Shown here piece after piece: positions 23,434-30,915 of a DNA stretch of 35,801 nt. Positions within the stretch are counted from its first letter, which is position 1; every line of letters starts with the position of its first letter. A model generated the notes under the pieces. It saw only the letters and a program-made list of their open reading frames with translations, searched no databases and was not told the DNA's origin. Origin of the DNA: CAZPRQ01 sp964589415 (GTDB taxonomy: Bacteria; Patescibacteriota; Doudnabacteria; UBA920); NCBI GenBank assembly GCA_964589415.1, contig CAZPRQ010000005.1, forward strand, positions 1-35,801. The letters are read 5' to 3'. Made by a program: the position numbers and the translations under genes.

Positions 23434-23931
23434 CTATAAATAAAAACCCCCGAAAATCAAAAAATATTTTATTAATAAAAAGGGCGCTTGTGGGGCGCCC
23501 AAACCTTTGTTTGCCAGTAACCTGTTTTTTCTGGCCATCTCACTAAGTTTCAAGTATACCACCTTGGCGGCCAAATTTCCCATCTCAGCGCCGTTTCCTG
23601 ACGACGAAGCGTTTACCGCAATGTAGGAATGTAGGTGAATTAGCGGCATGGACTTTTTGGACTTATATTCAACGCCATACACATCGATCATCAGCATTTC
23701 GTCCTGCCGTGACATAACAAGCTGGAAAGTCCAGTCGTTTTGAACATGACTAGAAAGTCCGAACTTCGCAAGGCCGGCTTCAAATGAAGTCCTATAGCCG
23801 GCAAGGAAGGCAATCTCGCCCGGACTGAACTTCTTTGAGTCCACAATCTCTGTCTTAACCACGAATTTTTGCTCGCCGGCAAACACTACAGCCGAGGCAA
23901 GCAGAAAAAAACACGTTGTGAAATTGTTCAT
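23434..23931 (-). CDS. Secreted hypothetical protein; terminator inside ORF
   Basis: A 165-residue protein with a signal peptide (MNNFTTCFFLLASAVVFAGE, cleavage about 18-19). The mature part parallels the downstream paralogue: strand KFVVKTEIVDSKKF, helix YRTSFEAGLAKFG, strands WTFQLVMSRQDEMLMIDVYGV, and helix GNLAAKVVYLKLSEMA. No known domain. ATG at 23931 has GGAGG at 23936-23940. The last ~25 codons run through a GC-rich hairpin plus T-run and then an AT-rich tail with unusually hydrophobic residues (FLLIKYFLIFGGFYL). The functional coding part probably ends near the hairpin at about 23500. Confidence 0.7.
   Translation of the reverse strand: MNNFTTCFFLLASAVVFAGEQKFVVKTEIVDSKKFSPGEIAFLAGYRTSFEAGLAKFGLSSHVQNDWTFQLVMSRQDEMLMIDVYGVEYKSKKSMPLIHLHSYIAVNASSSGNGAEMGNLAAKVVYLKLSEMARKNRLLANKGLGAPQAPFLLIKYFLIFGGFYL
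23477..23500 (-). terminator. Intrinsic terminator inside the 3' end of an ORF
   Basis: On the minus strand GGGCGC (23495-23500) pairs with GCGCCC (23482-23487) around a 7-nt loop and is followed by TTTTT (23477-23481). It lies ~43 nt before the TAG at 23434. Confidence 0.82.
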
Positions 23932-23935
23932 ACGT

Positions 23936-23957
23936 CCTCCATCCCAAGTTGGGATGG
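23936..23957 (-). promoter_or_regulatory. Leader hairpin overlapping the Shine-Dalgarno of the 23931 gene
   Basis: CCATCCCAA and TTGGGATGG form a 9-bp stem (23939-23957) with one unpaired base. Two bases of the GGAGG ribosome-binding site (23936-23940) lie within the 3' arm. The transcript from the promoter at 23962-23990 would start just before this hairpin, so it may limit ribosome access. Confidence 0.6.
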
Positions 23958-23961
23958 AACT

Positions 23962-23990
23962 ATTATATAGCGCAATATAATTATGGTCAA
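23962..23990 (-). promoter_or_regulatory. Promoter of the 23931 gene
   Basis: TTGACC (23985-23990), a 17-bp spacer and TATAAT (23962-23967) on the minus strand. Confidence 0.8.
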
Positions 23991-24039
23991 TTCAAATTTT
24001 TACCCGCGTAAATACAAGGATTATAACAAAAAACACACT

Positions 24040-24079
24040 CAGTGGGGAAAACACTACATTTGTAGTGTTTTCCCCACTG
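24040..24079. repeat. Perfect 19-bp inverted repeat with 2-nt centre
   Basis: CAGTGGGGAAAACACTACA (24040-24058) is followed after TT by its exact complement (24061-24079). It lies ~80 bp past the stop codon of the gene at 24160-24537. On that strand TTTTTT occurs ~8 nt later, so it may terminate transcription. It belongs to a set of unusually long perfect palindromes in this window. Confidence 0.8.
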
Positions 24080-24159
24080 GCCAATATAAATAAAGGTTCC
24101 TCGCCACAAACAGCGGGGCATTACAACAGGAAGCCCACTGTATTTCGAGGCAAGCCGCA

Positions 24160-24537
24160 TTAAATTTCTTCGATATCTACTTTGGGTGCTTCGTAATCAA
24201 AACTGGGATCAATAACTTCTTCCTTCGAATCCTGCGCTCCGTTATAGTCGGGATGAACGTAGTTTTGTTCTACCGGAATGTTTTCCGGCACGTGGCCGGC
24301 GTTTGTCCTTGGGGCCGAACGGACAGGGACAGAAGCCGCTTCCTGCAATTGAGCTTTGGTAATTTCCTGATTAACTTTTTCAATATCCAGTGCCTGTTTT
24401 TGCGATTTTCCCAACAACATTTTTTGGTATTCCTCCACGCTCATAATAACCAAATTTGTCTCCCCTGCCTCGTCCATAACAAAAAACTTTCCCCCATCTT
24501 TTTTTGCAATTTGTATAATGTCCAGTAAAGTGGCCAT
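24160..24537 (-). CDS. Phd/YefM-like N-terminal domain protein
   Basis: A 125-residue protein. Residues ~1-40 resemble the DNA-binding and strand region of Phd/YefM antitoxins (GGKFFVMDEAGETNLVIMSVEEYQKML, like the usual strand followed by SxEEY-x-x-L). The rest is acidic, proline- and asparagine-rich and probably disordered (HVPENIPVEQNYVHPDYNGA... ending KVDIEEI). No toxin gene is adjacent. It may be a stand-alone regulator. The assignment rests on a short motif only. Confidence 0.55.
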   Translation of the reverse strand: MATLLDIIQIAKKDGGKFFVMDEAGETNLVIMSVEEYQKMLLGKSQKQALDIEKVNQEITKAQLQEAASVPVRSAPRTNAGHVPENIPVEQNYVHPDYNGAQDSKEEVIDPSFDYEAPKVDIEEI

Positions 24538-24624
24538 AAATAACGATTAGTATAGTAATAGTAAATATGGATTAAAATGTTACGTACATTATAATCCCGA
24601 ACCTTAAGCTTTACAATACTTTAA

Positions 24625-24656
24625 AAAGGGTAACCCCATAAGCGGGATTACCCTTT
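24625..24656. terminator. Terminator downstream of fusA
   Basis: AAAGGGTAACCC-type and GGGATTACCCTTT arms pair around CATAAGC-type loop sequence. T-runs follow on both strands, so it may serve both the str operon and the opposite direction. Confidence 0.75.
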
Positions 24657-24659
24657 CTT

Positions 24660-24774
24660 TTTTTCCGTGTCATTCTCTCCCTACGAGAGACAGGCGCGTT
24701 ACGCCTTTTTGTATTTTTCCGTGTTGCAATTTCCGCGTCTTTCCGCGTTTCAGTCTTCCGCGATTATCCGCGTC
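24660..24774. other. Spacer of CGCGGAAA-type degenerate repeats
   Basis: Read on the minus strand from the fusA stop, the spacer is a chain of ACGCGGATAAT, CGCGGAAGA, ACGCGGAAAG, ACGCGGAAAT and ACACGGAAAA units about 10-14 bp apart. A very similar chain lies behind secY (8820-8870). Confidence 0.55.
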
Positions 24775-26901
24775 TTACATACCTTTTCTAACATTTATAC
24801 CGGCGCGAGACTCTATAATTTTTTCCGCAACGCTCTTAGGCACTTCCTCATAATGGTCAAATTCCATAGTGTAAGAAGCCTGACCCTGAGTCATGCTTCT
24901 AAGTGAAGTTGCGTAACCGAACATTTCTGAAAGAGGCACCATGGCGCGAATAACTTTCAAATGCAAACGATCTGTCATTTCGTCTATTTTGCCGCGCTTG
25001 GAGTTTAAGTCGCCAATTACGTCTCCCATGTTTGTCTCGGGTGTAATGACTTCCACTTTCATAATAGGTTCCAAAATAATAGGCGTGGCTTTCTTAACGG
25101 CATCTTGCAAGCCTTTGGAAGCGGCAATCTTAAACGCCATTTCCGAGGAGTCAACTTCGTGGTAGCTACCGTCAAATGCCGTAGCTTTAAAGTCTACCAG
25201 AGGGTAACCGGCAATAACGCCGTTAGCCGCGCTTTCCTGAATACCTTTGTCTATTGGCTTAATATATTCTTTTGGAATAACGCCGCCCACAATGGCATCT
25301 TCAAACTCATAGCCTTTGCCCCGCTCAAGCGGTTCCACCCTAAGATAAACGTGGCCGTATTGGCCGCGACCGCCGGTCTGACGGATATACTTGCTTTCGG
25401 CTTCCGCGGTAGACTTAATAGTTTCCTTGTAAGCAACTTCCGGCTTGCCCGTAGTGGCTTCCACCTTAAATTCCCGCTTCATGCGGTCCACAATAATTTC
25501 CAAGTGCAATTCACCCATACCGGCAATTATGGTTTGCTGGGTTTCTTCATTGGTTGAAAGCCGGAAAGTCGGATCTTCTTCCGCCAATTTATTCAGAGCA
25601 ATACCCATTTTTTCCTGGTCGGCTTTAGTCTTTGGCTCAATGGCCATGGAAATAACCGGCTCAGCAAATTTAATAGTCTCCAGCCGTACCGGCTTGTCCA
25701 CTTCGCACAGGGTATCGCCGGTAAAGGTGTCCTTAGGCCCGACCAAAGCGCAAATATCACCGGCAAAAACTTCTTTGACTTCATCCCTCTGGTCCGCGCG
25801 CATTCTGACTATACGTCCCACGCGTTCTTTGTTGCCTGTGCGGGCATTAAGCACATAAGAACCCGCTTCCAAATGCCCGGAGTACACCCGAAAAAAACAC
25901 AGACGGCCTACAAAAGGATCGGTAGCTATTTTAAAGGCTAAGGCGGCAAACGATTCTTCGTCGGAAGGCTGTCGCTCAATAATAGTTTCGGAATTTTTTA
26001 GGTCATGGCCTTTTACCGTACCCCTGTCCAAGGGCGAGGGCAAGAAGTTGGTAACGGCGTCCAAAATGGTCTGCACAATAATGCCTCGACCGTCGCCGCC
26101 GAGGACCGGAAAAAATTTCCCGCCCTGTACGGCTTTGCGGATTGCGGTCAAAAATTCCTGCTCGGTAAGCTCAGTGCCGGACAAATATTTTTCCATTAAC
26201 GCATCGTCGCTTTCTACCACCTTTTCAAGCAAACGATGGCGATATTCTTTGGCTTTTTCCAGCATGTCAGCCGGCACCTCACCTACTGTAAATTCCTTGT
26301 CCGTAAAATCTTTGTAGGTATAAGCCTTCATGTTTATCAAATCCACCACGCCCACTATTTCTTTTTCAAAGCCTATGGGCAGCTGAATAGGAAACGCGTT
26401 TGGGGAAAGGCGCTTGTGAATGGAATCCAACGACTTATAAAAGTCGCCGCCAGTCTGGTTTATTTTGTTAATAAAGCACATACGGGGCACGCCGTACTTG
26501 TCCGCCTGGCGCCACACCGTTTCAGATTGGGGCTCCACGCCCATTTTGCCGTCAAAAACCACCACCGCGCCATCTAGCACGCGCAAAGAGCGTTCCACTT
26601 CCACGGTAAAATCCACGTGGCCAGGAGTATCTATAATGTTAATTTTGTGCTTAGTATCGCCCGCCAGCTTAATAAATCGCGGCGTCCAATAGCAAGTTAC
26701 CGCAGCCGCAGTAATAGTAATCCCGCGCTCGCGCTCTTGCTCCATCCAGTCAGTCGTGGTTTCTCCTTCGTGTACCGCGCCAATCTTATGGATCATACCT
26801 GTATTAAAAAGGATGCCTTCGGTGACTGTGGTTTTACCCGCGTCTATGTGGGCAATAATGCCTATATTTCTTGTAACTTCAATTGGATGTTCTCGAGACA
26901 T
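24775..26901 (-). CDS. fusA: Elongation factor G
   Basis: A 708-residue translocation GTPase. G1 is AHIDAGKT at 17-24, then RGITITAA, DTPGHVDF and NKIN. Domain IV tip region VRINVG-like and KPEVAYKETI, TGGRGQYGHVYLRVEPLE are present. The C-terminal domain carries EPIMKVEVITPETNMGDVIGDLNSKRGKI. It is the last gene of rpsL-rpsG-fusA, while tuf lies elsewhere. The start at 26901 has no Shine-Dalgarno site and follows an AAAATTAAAT-rich spacer. Confidence 0.98.
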   Translation of the reverse strand: MSREHPIEVTRNIGIIAHIDAGKTTVTEGILFNTGMIHKIGAVHEGETTTDWMEQERERGITITAAAVTCYWTPRFIKLAGDTKHKINIIDTPGHVDFTVEVERSLRVLDGAVVVFDGKMGVEPQSETVWRQADKYGVPRMCFINKINQTGGDFYKSLDSIHKRLSPNAFPIQLPIGFEKEIVGVVDLINMKAYTYKDFTDKEFTVGEVPADMLEKAKEYRHRLLEKVVESDDALMEKYLSGTELTEQEFLTAIRKAVQGGKFFPVLGGDGRGIIVQTILDAVTNFLPSPLDRGTVKGHDLKNSETIIERQPSDEESFAALAFKIATDPFVGRLCFFRVYSGHLEAGSYVLNARTGNKERVGRIVRMRADQRDEVKEVFAGDICALVGPKDTFTGDTLCEVDKPVRLETIKFAEPVISMAIEPKTKADQEKMGIALNKLAEEDPTFRLSTNEETQQTIIAGMGELHLEIIVDRMKREFKVEATTGKPEVAYKETIKSTAEAESKYIRQTGGRGQYGHVYLRVEPLERGKGYEFEDAIVGGVIPKEYIKPIDKGIQESAANGVIAGYPLVDFKATAFDGSYHEVDSSEMAFKIAASKGLQDAVKKATPIILEPIMKVEVITPETNMGDVIGDLNSKRGKIDEMTDRLHLKVIRAMVPLSEMFGYATSLRSMTQGQASYTMEFDHYEEVPKSVAEKIIESRAGINVRKGM

Positions 26902-27019
26902 AATTTTTTATTGAACAAAATTAAATAAAATTAAATAAAATTGACCGAAGTTTTTATTTCTAGCTTGCTTTTTCGATTCGAGGACATGCTCATATTCGAA
27001 TGTATTTGCGAATTAAAAA

Positions 27020-27520
27020 TTAGCGGCGTCCAAACCTGGCAAAGTGGGCAAAAGCCTTGTTGGCCTCAGCCATACGGTGCACGTCTTCGCGCTTTTTAAT
27101 AGCAGCACCCTGCTTGTTAAAGGCATCCATTATTTCCGCGGCCAATTTTTCGGCCATGGGGGCGCCTTTTTTGGCTCTGGCTACTGCTATCATCCATTTC
27201 ATACCCAAGGCAGAACGGCGAGGCTCCATAACTTCCATAGGTACTTGGTAGTTACTGCCGCCAATGCGCCGGCCTTTAATTTCCATAATGGGCGAAACAT
27301 TCTTTAAGGCAACATCAAACACCTGCCTGGAATCCTTAAACTCCGGCTGATCTTTCATTTTTTCATCAACAATATCCAAAGCGGCATAAAAGATTTTCTG
27401 GGAAACTGACTTCTTGCCCCGCTCCATGAGATAATTTATAAACTTACCATATTTGGTGGAACCGAATTTTGGATCCGGCGCCGGCAAATGCTTTTCGTAA
27501 CTTCGTGCTCTTCGTGGCAT
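27020..27520 (-). CDS. rpsG: Ribosomal protein uS7
   Basis: A 166-residue primary binder of the 3' major domain of 16S rRNA. It starts MPRRARSYEKH, with FGSTKYGKFINYLMERGKKSVSQKI, GGSNYQVPMEV and the C-terminal KREDVHRMAEANKAFAHFARFGRR. It is slightly longer than the common 156 residues. It sits between rpsL and fusA as usual. Confidence 0.97.
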   Translation of the reverse strand: MPRRARSYEKHLPAPDPKFGSTKYGKFINYLMERGKKSVSQKIFYAALDIVDEKMKDQPEFKDSRQVFDVALKNVSPIMEIKGRRIGGSNYQVPMEVMEPRRSALGMKWMIAVARAKKGAPMAEKLAAEIMDAFNKQGAAIKKREDVHRMAEANKAFAHFARFGRR

Positions 27521-27611
27521 AAATAATATTCACTGATGCACGGATATCACGGATGGCACGGTTCTGCAGATCTGCAGTATCCGTGTTATCGGTGAATCCG
27601 TGAATTTACTG
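27521..27611. other. Spacer of ATCACGGATA-type degenerate repeats
   Basis: The rpsL-rpsG gap holds several copies of (C)ACGGAT and complements (ATCCGTG) in both orientations, plus a short palindrome CTGCAGATCTGCAG near its centre. It contains no gene. Confidence 0.5.
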
Positions 27612-28025
27612 TTATTTAACTTTTGCTCCATACTTACTGCGACCGCGTTTTCGACCGTCAACGCCTAAAGTATCCAGCTTGCCGCGGACAATGTGGTAAC
27701 GTACGCCGGGAAGATCTTTTACCCTGCCGCCGCGTATCATAACCACTGAGTGTTCTTGTAAATTGTGGCCAATGCCTGGAATGTAGGCAATAACTTCCAT
27801 ACCATTGGTCAGTTTAACTTTCGCGACTTTGCGAAGCGCCGAGTTCGGCTTTTTCGGAGTCGTGGTGTAGACTTTAAGACACACCCCGCGCATAAACGGA
27901 GCGCCGGTTTTTATGTGCAAAGTCTTATTCTTAATTAGGTTTATTCTTCGCTGCAGTGCCGGAGACTTGCTCTTGGCCATAAGCGGTGCCCGACCCTTTC
28001 GGATGAGCTGGTTGATTGTTGGCAT
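27612..28025 (-). CDS. rpsL: Ribosomal protein uS12
   Basis: A 137-residue decoding-centre protein. Start at ATG 28025 (MPTINQLIRKGRAP) fits the family. A longer frame to 28079 lies in the leader. Conserved TTTPKKPNSALRKVAKVKLTNG at ~59-80 and QEHSVVMIRGGRVKDLPGVRYHIVRG surround the streptomycin-determining lysines (K in PKKPNSALRK; K in GGRVKDLPG). It has a short insertion MAKSKSPALQRRIN after residue 15, before the usual block. It is the first gene of the str operon. Confidence 0.96.
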   Translation of the reverse strand: MPTINQLIRKGRAPLMAKSKSPALQRRINLIKNKTLHIKTGAPFMRGVCLKVYTTTPKKPNSALRKVAKVKLTNGMEVIAYIPGIGHNLQEHSVVMIRGGRVKDLPGVRYHIVRGKLDTLGVDGRKRGRSKYGAKVK

Positions 28026-28285
28026 TATTAAATTAGTGACTAGTGGCAAGTGGCTAGTAATTAGTGTTTTACTGTCCACTGTTCACTAAGCACTGTCCAC
28101 TGATTAATTTTTTCACAAATAAAAACCGACATAGGCGTCAGTTCTCGCCTACTTCACAACTATGGTACTGTCCGGAAACCTCTCGGATTGAGGCCTTTTT
28201 ACGGGCCTTCACTTCCCACAAATTGCGACAATTGATTAAGGTAATTCTCACCGCCAAGTGTTGCGGTAAGGGTTTCCTATTCAAT
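28026..28285 (-). promoter_or_regulatory. Structured ~260-nt leader of the str operon
   Basis: Between promoter and rpsL, on the minus strand, one sees ACCGC/GCGGT (28244-28265 region), CCTC/GAGG, GGCC/GGCC and a stem TAGGCG-AGAACTGA-CGCCTA near 28131-28154, followed after six bases by a TTTTTATTT run. The last is terminator-like and could act as an attenuator. The adjoining ~28080-28040 stretch is a string of short repeats (AC(T)GTCCACTG). The control mechanism is not established. Confidence 0.5.
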
Positions 28286-28292
28286 TAAGGAC

Positions 28293-28321
28293 ATTTTAGA
28301 ATATTGACTGTTATTTGTCAA
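28293..28321 (-). promoter_or_regulatory. Promoter of rpsL-rpsG-fusA
   Basis: TTGACA (28316-28321) and TAAAAT (28293-28298) are separated by 17 bp on the minus strand. Confidence 0.85.
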
Positions 28322-28407
28322 CATTGTTTTAAAAAAGTTTCGTAATCACTAATTTACAAAATCCGCTGCGCCAACTTTTAAAAGTCTTTATTAAAACAAT
28401 AGGACTA

Positions 28408-29040
28408 TTACCCGCCAAACGCAGAAAACAGATCGGCCACCGGTAAACCAAAAATTTGCCAAAAAAACAGCAACGCCGGAACAAAAATATGGCTAAAAAA
28501 ACCGGACCATAAAAAGACAAAAACCAATATGAACCCAAACTGCTCCATAGAAAGAATCCAGTGCATTAACCTGTCCGGAGCAAATGAAGCTAAAATTTTA
28601 CTGCCGTCCAAAGGCGGAATAGGTATAAGGTTAAACACGCCCAATAAAATATTTATGACAATTGCCTGAATAAGTATGTCGTGAGCTATTTCATTTGCCA
28701 ACCCAAGGCGAATAATGAGGGCAAATATTGCGGCCAAAATAAAATTGGAAAACGGCCCGGCTGAACTAACCAAGGCCATATCGCGCTTGGGATTTTTTAG
28801 ATTATTGAAGTTTACCGGAACGGGCTTGGCCGCGCCAAAAATTACCGGGCTGTTGGCCAAAAGCAAAAGCACAGGCAGAAGAATTGAACCAAAGGGATCT
28901 ATATGCACTATGGGGTTTAGGGTTATTCTACCTTCGTCCCTAGCCGTACTGTCGCCCAGTTTTTCAGCCATAAGCCCATGACTTACCTCATGCACAATGG
29001 CGGAAAACAATAGAATTGCAAGTGAAATTACAATGTCCAT
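28408..29040 (-). CDS. Site-2 protease-like M50 membrane metallopeptidase
   Basis: A 210-residue polytopic protein of the compact M50 class. HEVSHG at 17-22 supplies the HExxH zinc ligands within the first membrane segment. NLIPIPPLDG at 137-146 gives the second signature with Asp145 as third ligand. About five membrane segments are visible. These proteases cut substrates within the membrane, often releasing regulators, and the substrate here is unknown. The compact form without a PDZ domain resembles YwhC-like proteins common in small genomes. It is separate from the str operon, with no overlap. Confidence 0.85.
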   Translation of the reverse strand: MDIVISLAILLFSAIVHEVSHGLMAEKLGDSTARDEGRITLNPIVHIDPFGSILLPVLLLLANSPVIFGAAKPVPVNFNNLKNPKRDMALVSSAGPFSNFILAAIFALIIRLGLANEIAHDILIQAIVINILLGVFNLIPIPPLDGSKILASFAPDRLMHWILSMEQFGFILVFVFLWSGFFSHIFVPALLFFWQIFGLPVADLFSAFGG

Positions 29041-29257
29041 ACAATCATGTCAACATATTATCATTTTAACATTTTAACATCTTAACATTAAGCAAAGCCC
29101 GGGAGTTTGATAAATGATAAAATGTTAAAATAATAATATGATGGTATTGATAAAATGATAATATAATCCGCCCTTGCCAATTATAACAAATTATGATAAA
29201 TTTAAAAAGTTGTATAAATCTTTTTATACTGTGTTTTTATTACATAATATTTTACCA
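29041..29257. other. AT-rich divergent spacer with TTTTAACAT-type repeats
   Basis: The left half is made of ATTTTAACA/CTTAACATT units and the complementary TGTTAAAAT and TGATAAAAT units, giving loose self-complementarity. The right half leads to bL28. TATACT at 29225-29230 is a possible -10 box for that gene with a poor -35. No other gene is seen. Confidence 0.45.
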
Positions 29258-29431
29258 ATGCCCCGATCCTGCACTGTTTGCGGCAAAACCTACAGCCGCA
29301 CCATTAAACGCTCACACTCCATGCGTCCCAGTATTGTCCGTTTAAAGCCCAATTTGCAATGGGCCCGCGTAGACGGACAGCGCGTTAAATCTTGTACCCG
29401 CTGCATGAAAACAGCCACTAAAAATAAATAG
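29258..29431 (+). CDS. rpmB: Ribosomal protein bL28, zinc-binding form
   Basis: A 57-residue protein from ATG 29258 (MPRSCTVCGKTYSRTIKRSHSM). CTVC at 5-8 and CTRC near 47-50 supply four cysteines for zinc. The middle contains RPSIVRLKPNLQWARVDGQRVK, typical of L28. It occupies the E-site area of the 50S subunit. An upstream in-frame extension to 29174 lies in an AT-rich leader and lacks homology. It stands alone, with a terminator 25 bp after the stop. Confidence 0.9.
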   Translation: MPRSCTVCGKTYSRTIKRSHSMRPSIVRLKPNLQWARVDGQRVKSCTRCMKTATKNK

Positions 29432-29455
29432 ACCGGCTAAATTACTCTTTTTTAT

Positions 29456-29478
29456 AAACCCCGCAATTGGCGGGGTTT
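29456..29478. terminator. Shared terminator between convergent genes
   Basis: AAACCCCGC (29456-29464) pairs with GCGGGGTTT (29470-29478). T-rich stretches flank both sides, serving bL28 and the DUF3048 gene. Confidence 0.85.
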
Positions 29479-29511
29479 TATAATTTTATCCATCTGCTTT
29501 TAAGCTTTTAG

Positions 29512-30573
29512 TTATTTCCAACTAACGCTCAATTCGGAAGGCAAAAGCTCTACCCATATTTGCCCGCGGTTAAAAGCAATCTCGTTTCCATTTTGCTCAA
29601 AATAGCGCGTCCTGCCAGAGCCGCTTTTTTTCCAAAAAACTTTTTTTACACTGCCATCTTGAAATACATAACCCTGTCCCTCACCGGTAAGCACAAGGCC
29701 AATAGCTCCCACGGTGTCCGACTTTACCGGAAATGTTTCCACGCTCTGGACTATTATGGCGCTGGCTTTTATTTGCTCTTTGGTTTCCAAATCTTTGTGC
29801 GAAGCACCTGCCATAAACCTAACGTAACTATTTTCTGCCGCGCTATACTTCCATACCACTTCATATGATTTTTCTGAAAATGACACGGTAATGGCAGTGG
29901 CTAAAGGCTCAACCTTGGTATGGTCCTTAAAATTCCATTGTTCAAAACTTGCCTTATTGTTAATTTTAGTGTCGGATAGGTATTTTTGCAGCTTTTGAAT
30001 GGAAATATAAACATTATGGGGCATAGGTCGGTCTTTAGAGCGAGTGAAATAGGGGGTCAAAAAAAACTCGTCAACATCCGCTATATCCGGGTATTGCTTA
30101 TTGCGGATATTCTCCAAAGCGTCGCTGTTACCGCCCACATGGACAAAGACCGCATGGAGTTCATTAGCCAAATCCGCAAAGTACGTACGGGCGCTGCGAA
30201 CAGGGCCCATGCTTTTTACTTCTTTTGATTGGTATACGGCTAAAAACCTGGTTATGCCGCCTTCGGCCAATGTCTCATAAACAATATCGGCACCAACAAG
30301 GCCTGACTGCGGCCGCGAATCGGGATGGTTTTCCACTACCACGGCAAAGGGCCTGGCGTCAGCAATGTTTTGGGTGGTTTGCACGCCATTTATGGCAAAA
30401 AACTCTTTAGCAGGCTTACCCGACTCTTTGTCTTGGTCTTTTACCCCGGGGATGGCATTTGAAATGTACTGTTTTTGAAAAAACATGCCACGAATAAGCC
30501 AGGCTGCGACAGCCAATGAAATAATTCCCAAAAGCCATACGACTGTATTGGATTTTATATAACGCTTTACCAT
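29512..30573 (-). CDS. DUF3048 (YerB-like) membrane-anchored extracellular protein
   Basis: A 353-residue protein with an N-terminal membrane anchor (~12-30, VVWLLGIISLAVAAWLI) and an extracellular domain. ARPFAVVVENHPDSRPQSGLVGADIVYE and EGGITRFLAVYQS (~73-115) are the hallmark of DUF3048, as in the YerB lipoprotein. GPVRSARTYFADLANE and PHNVYIS follow. A C-terminal domain with VYRFMAGASHKD-like YVRFMAG and GEGQGYVFQDG...KSGSGRTRYFEQNGNEIAFNRGQIWVELLP fits DUF3048_C. No lipobox cysteine is present, so it is tethered by the helix. The role is unknown; a link to the cell envelope is suggested only by its location. Confidence 0.85.
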   Translation of the reverse strand: MVKRYIKSNTVVWLLGIISLAVAAWLIRGMFFQKQYISNAIPGVKDQDKESGKPAKEFFAINGVQTTQNIADARPFAVVVENHPDSRPQSGLVGADIVYETLAEGGITRFLAVYQSKEVKSMGPVRSARTYFADLANELHAVFVHVGGNSDALENIRNKQYPDIADVDEFFLTPYFTRSKDRPMPHNVYISIQKLQKYLSDTKINNKASFEQWNFKDHTKVEPLATAITVSFSEKSYEVVWKYSAAENSYVRFMAGASHKDLETKEQIKASAIIVQSVETFPVKSDTVGAIGLVLTGEGQGYVFQDGSVKKVFWKKSGSGRTRYFEQNGNEIAFNRGQIWVELLPSELSVSWK

Positions 30574-30773
30574 GTTTTTATATTAGCACGATGAAAAAAA
30601 CTAGAAAATAAAGATTCTCCGGAACAGAGCTGTGAGATATTTAAACCTGTATCATCTCCCCCCTAGAGATGCAATCAGGGCCTTGAGCGAAGTCGAAACG
30701 GTCGGCTCGAAAAAGGTCCTTAAGGATTTTTTCACTCACTCTACTTCGCTAACAAGCACATCACTTTAAAACA

Positions 30774-30813
30774 CATAAACCCATTTTTTACGGCCGTAAA
30801 AAATGGGTTTATG
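30774..30813. repeat. Perfect 40-bp palindrome, copy 3
   Basis: The half-site CATAAACCCATTTTTTACGG is followed by its exact complement. The core is identical to copies at 7024-7047 and 7623-7646, but the outer 8 bp per side are different from copy 1 and still pair perfectly. Confidence 0.85.
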
Positions 30814-30878
30814 CTTAATCTATAAATTATAAATATTGCAGGGTGCTCAGGGTAATTCTTGCCACAAATAACAAAAAT

Positions 30879-30910
30879 AAAAAAAGCGCGGCCACAGGCA
30901 CCGCGCGCTT
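30879..30910 (-). terminator. Terminator of the 31137 gene
   Basis: On the minus strand AAGCGCG (30904-30910) pairs with CGCGCTT (30884-30890), with further GG/CC pairing inside and a run of seven T residues. Confidence 0.85.
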
Positions 30911-30915
30911 ACCCC

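Larger units (their letters stand above)
30574..30915. other. Intergenic region without genes
   Basis: It holds the long palindrome at 30774-30813 and the terminator at 30879-30910. Otherwise only low-complexity and short self-complementary strings (for example TTGAGCGAAGTCGAA) are seen. No protein gene or promoter is convincing. Confidence 0.6.

Noticed and set aside
29174..29257. N-terminal extension of bL28
   Set aside because: It is AT-rich, without homology, and contains the probable -10 region. The family start is at 29258.
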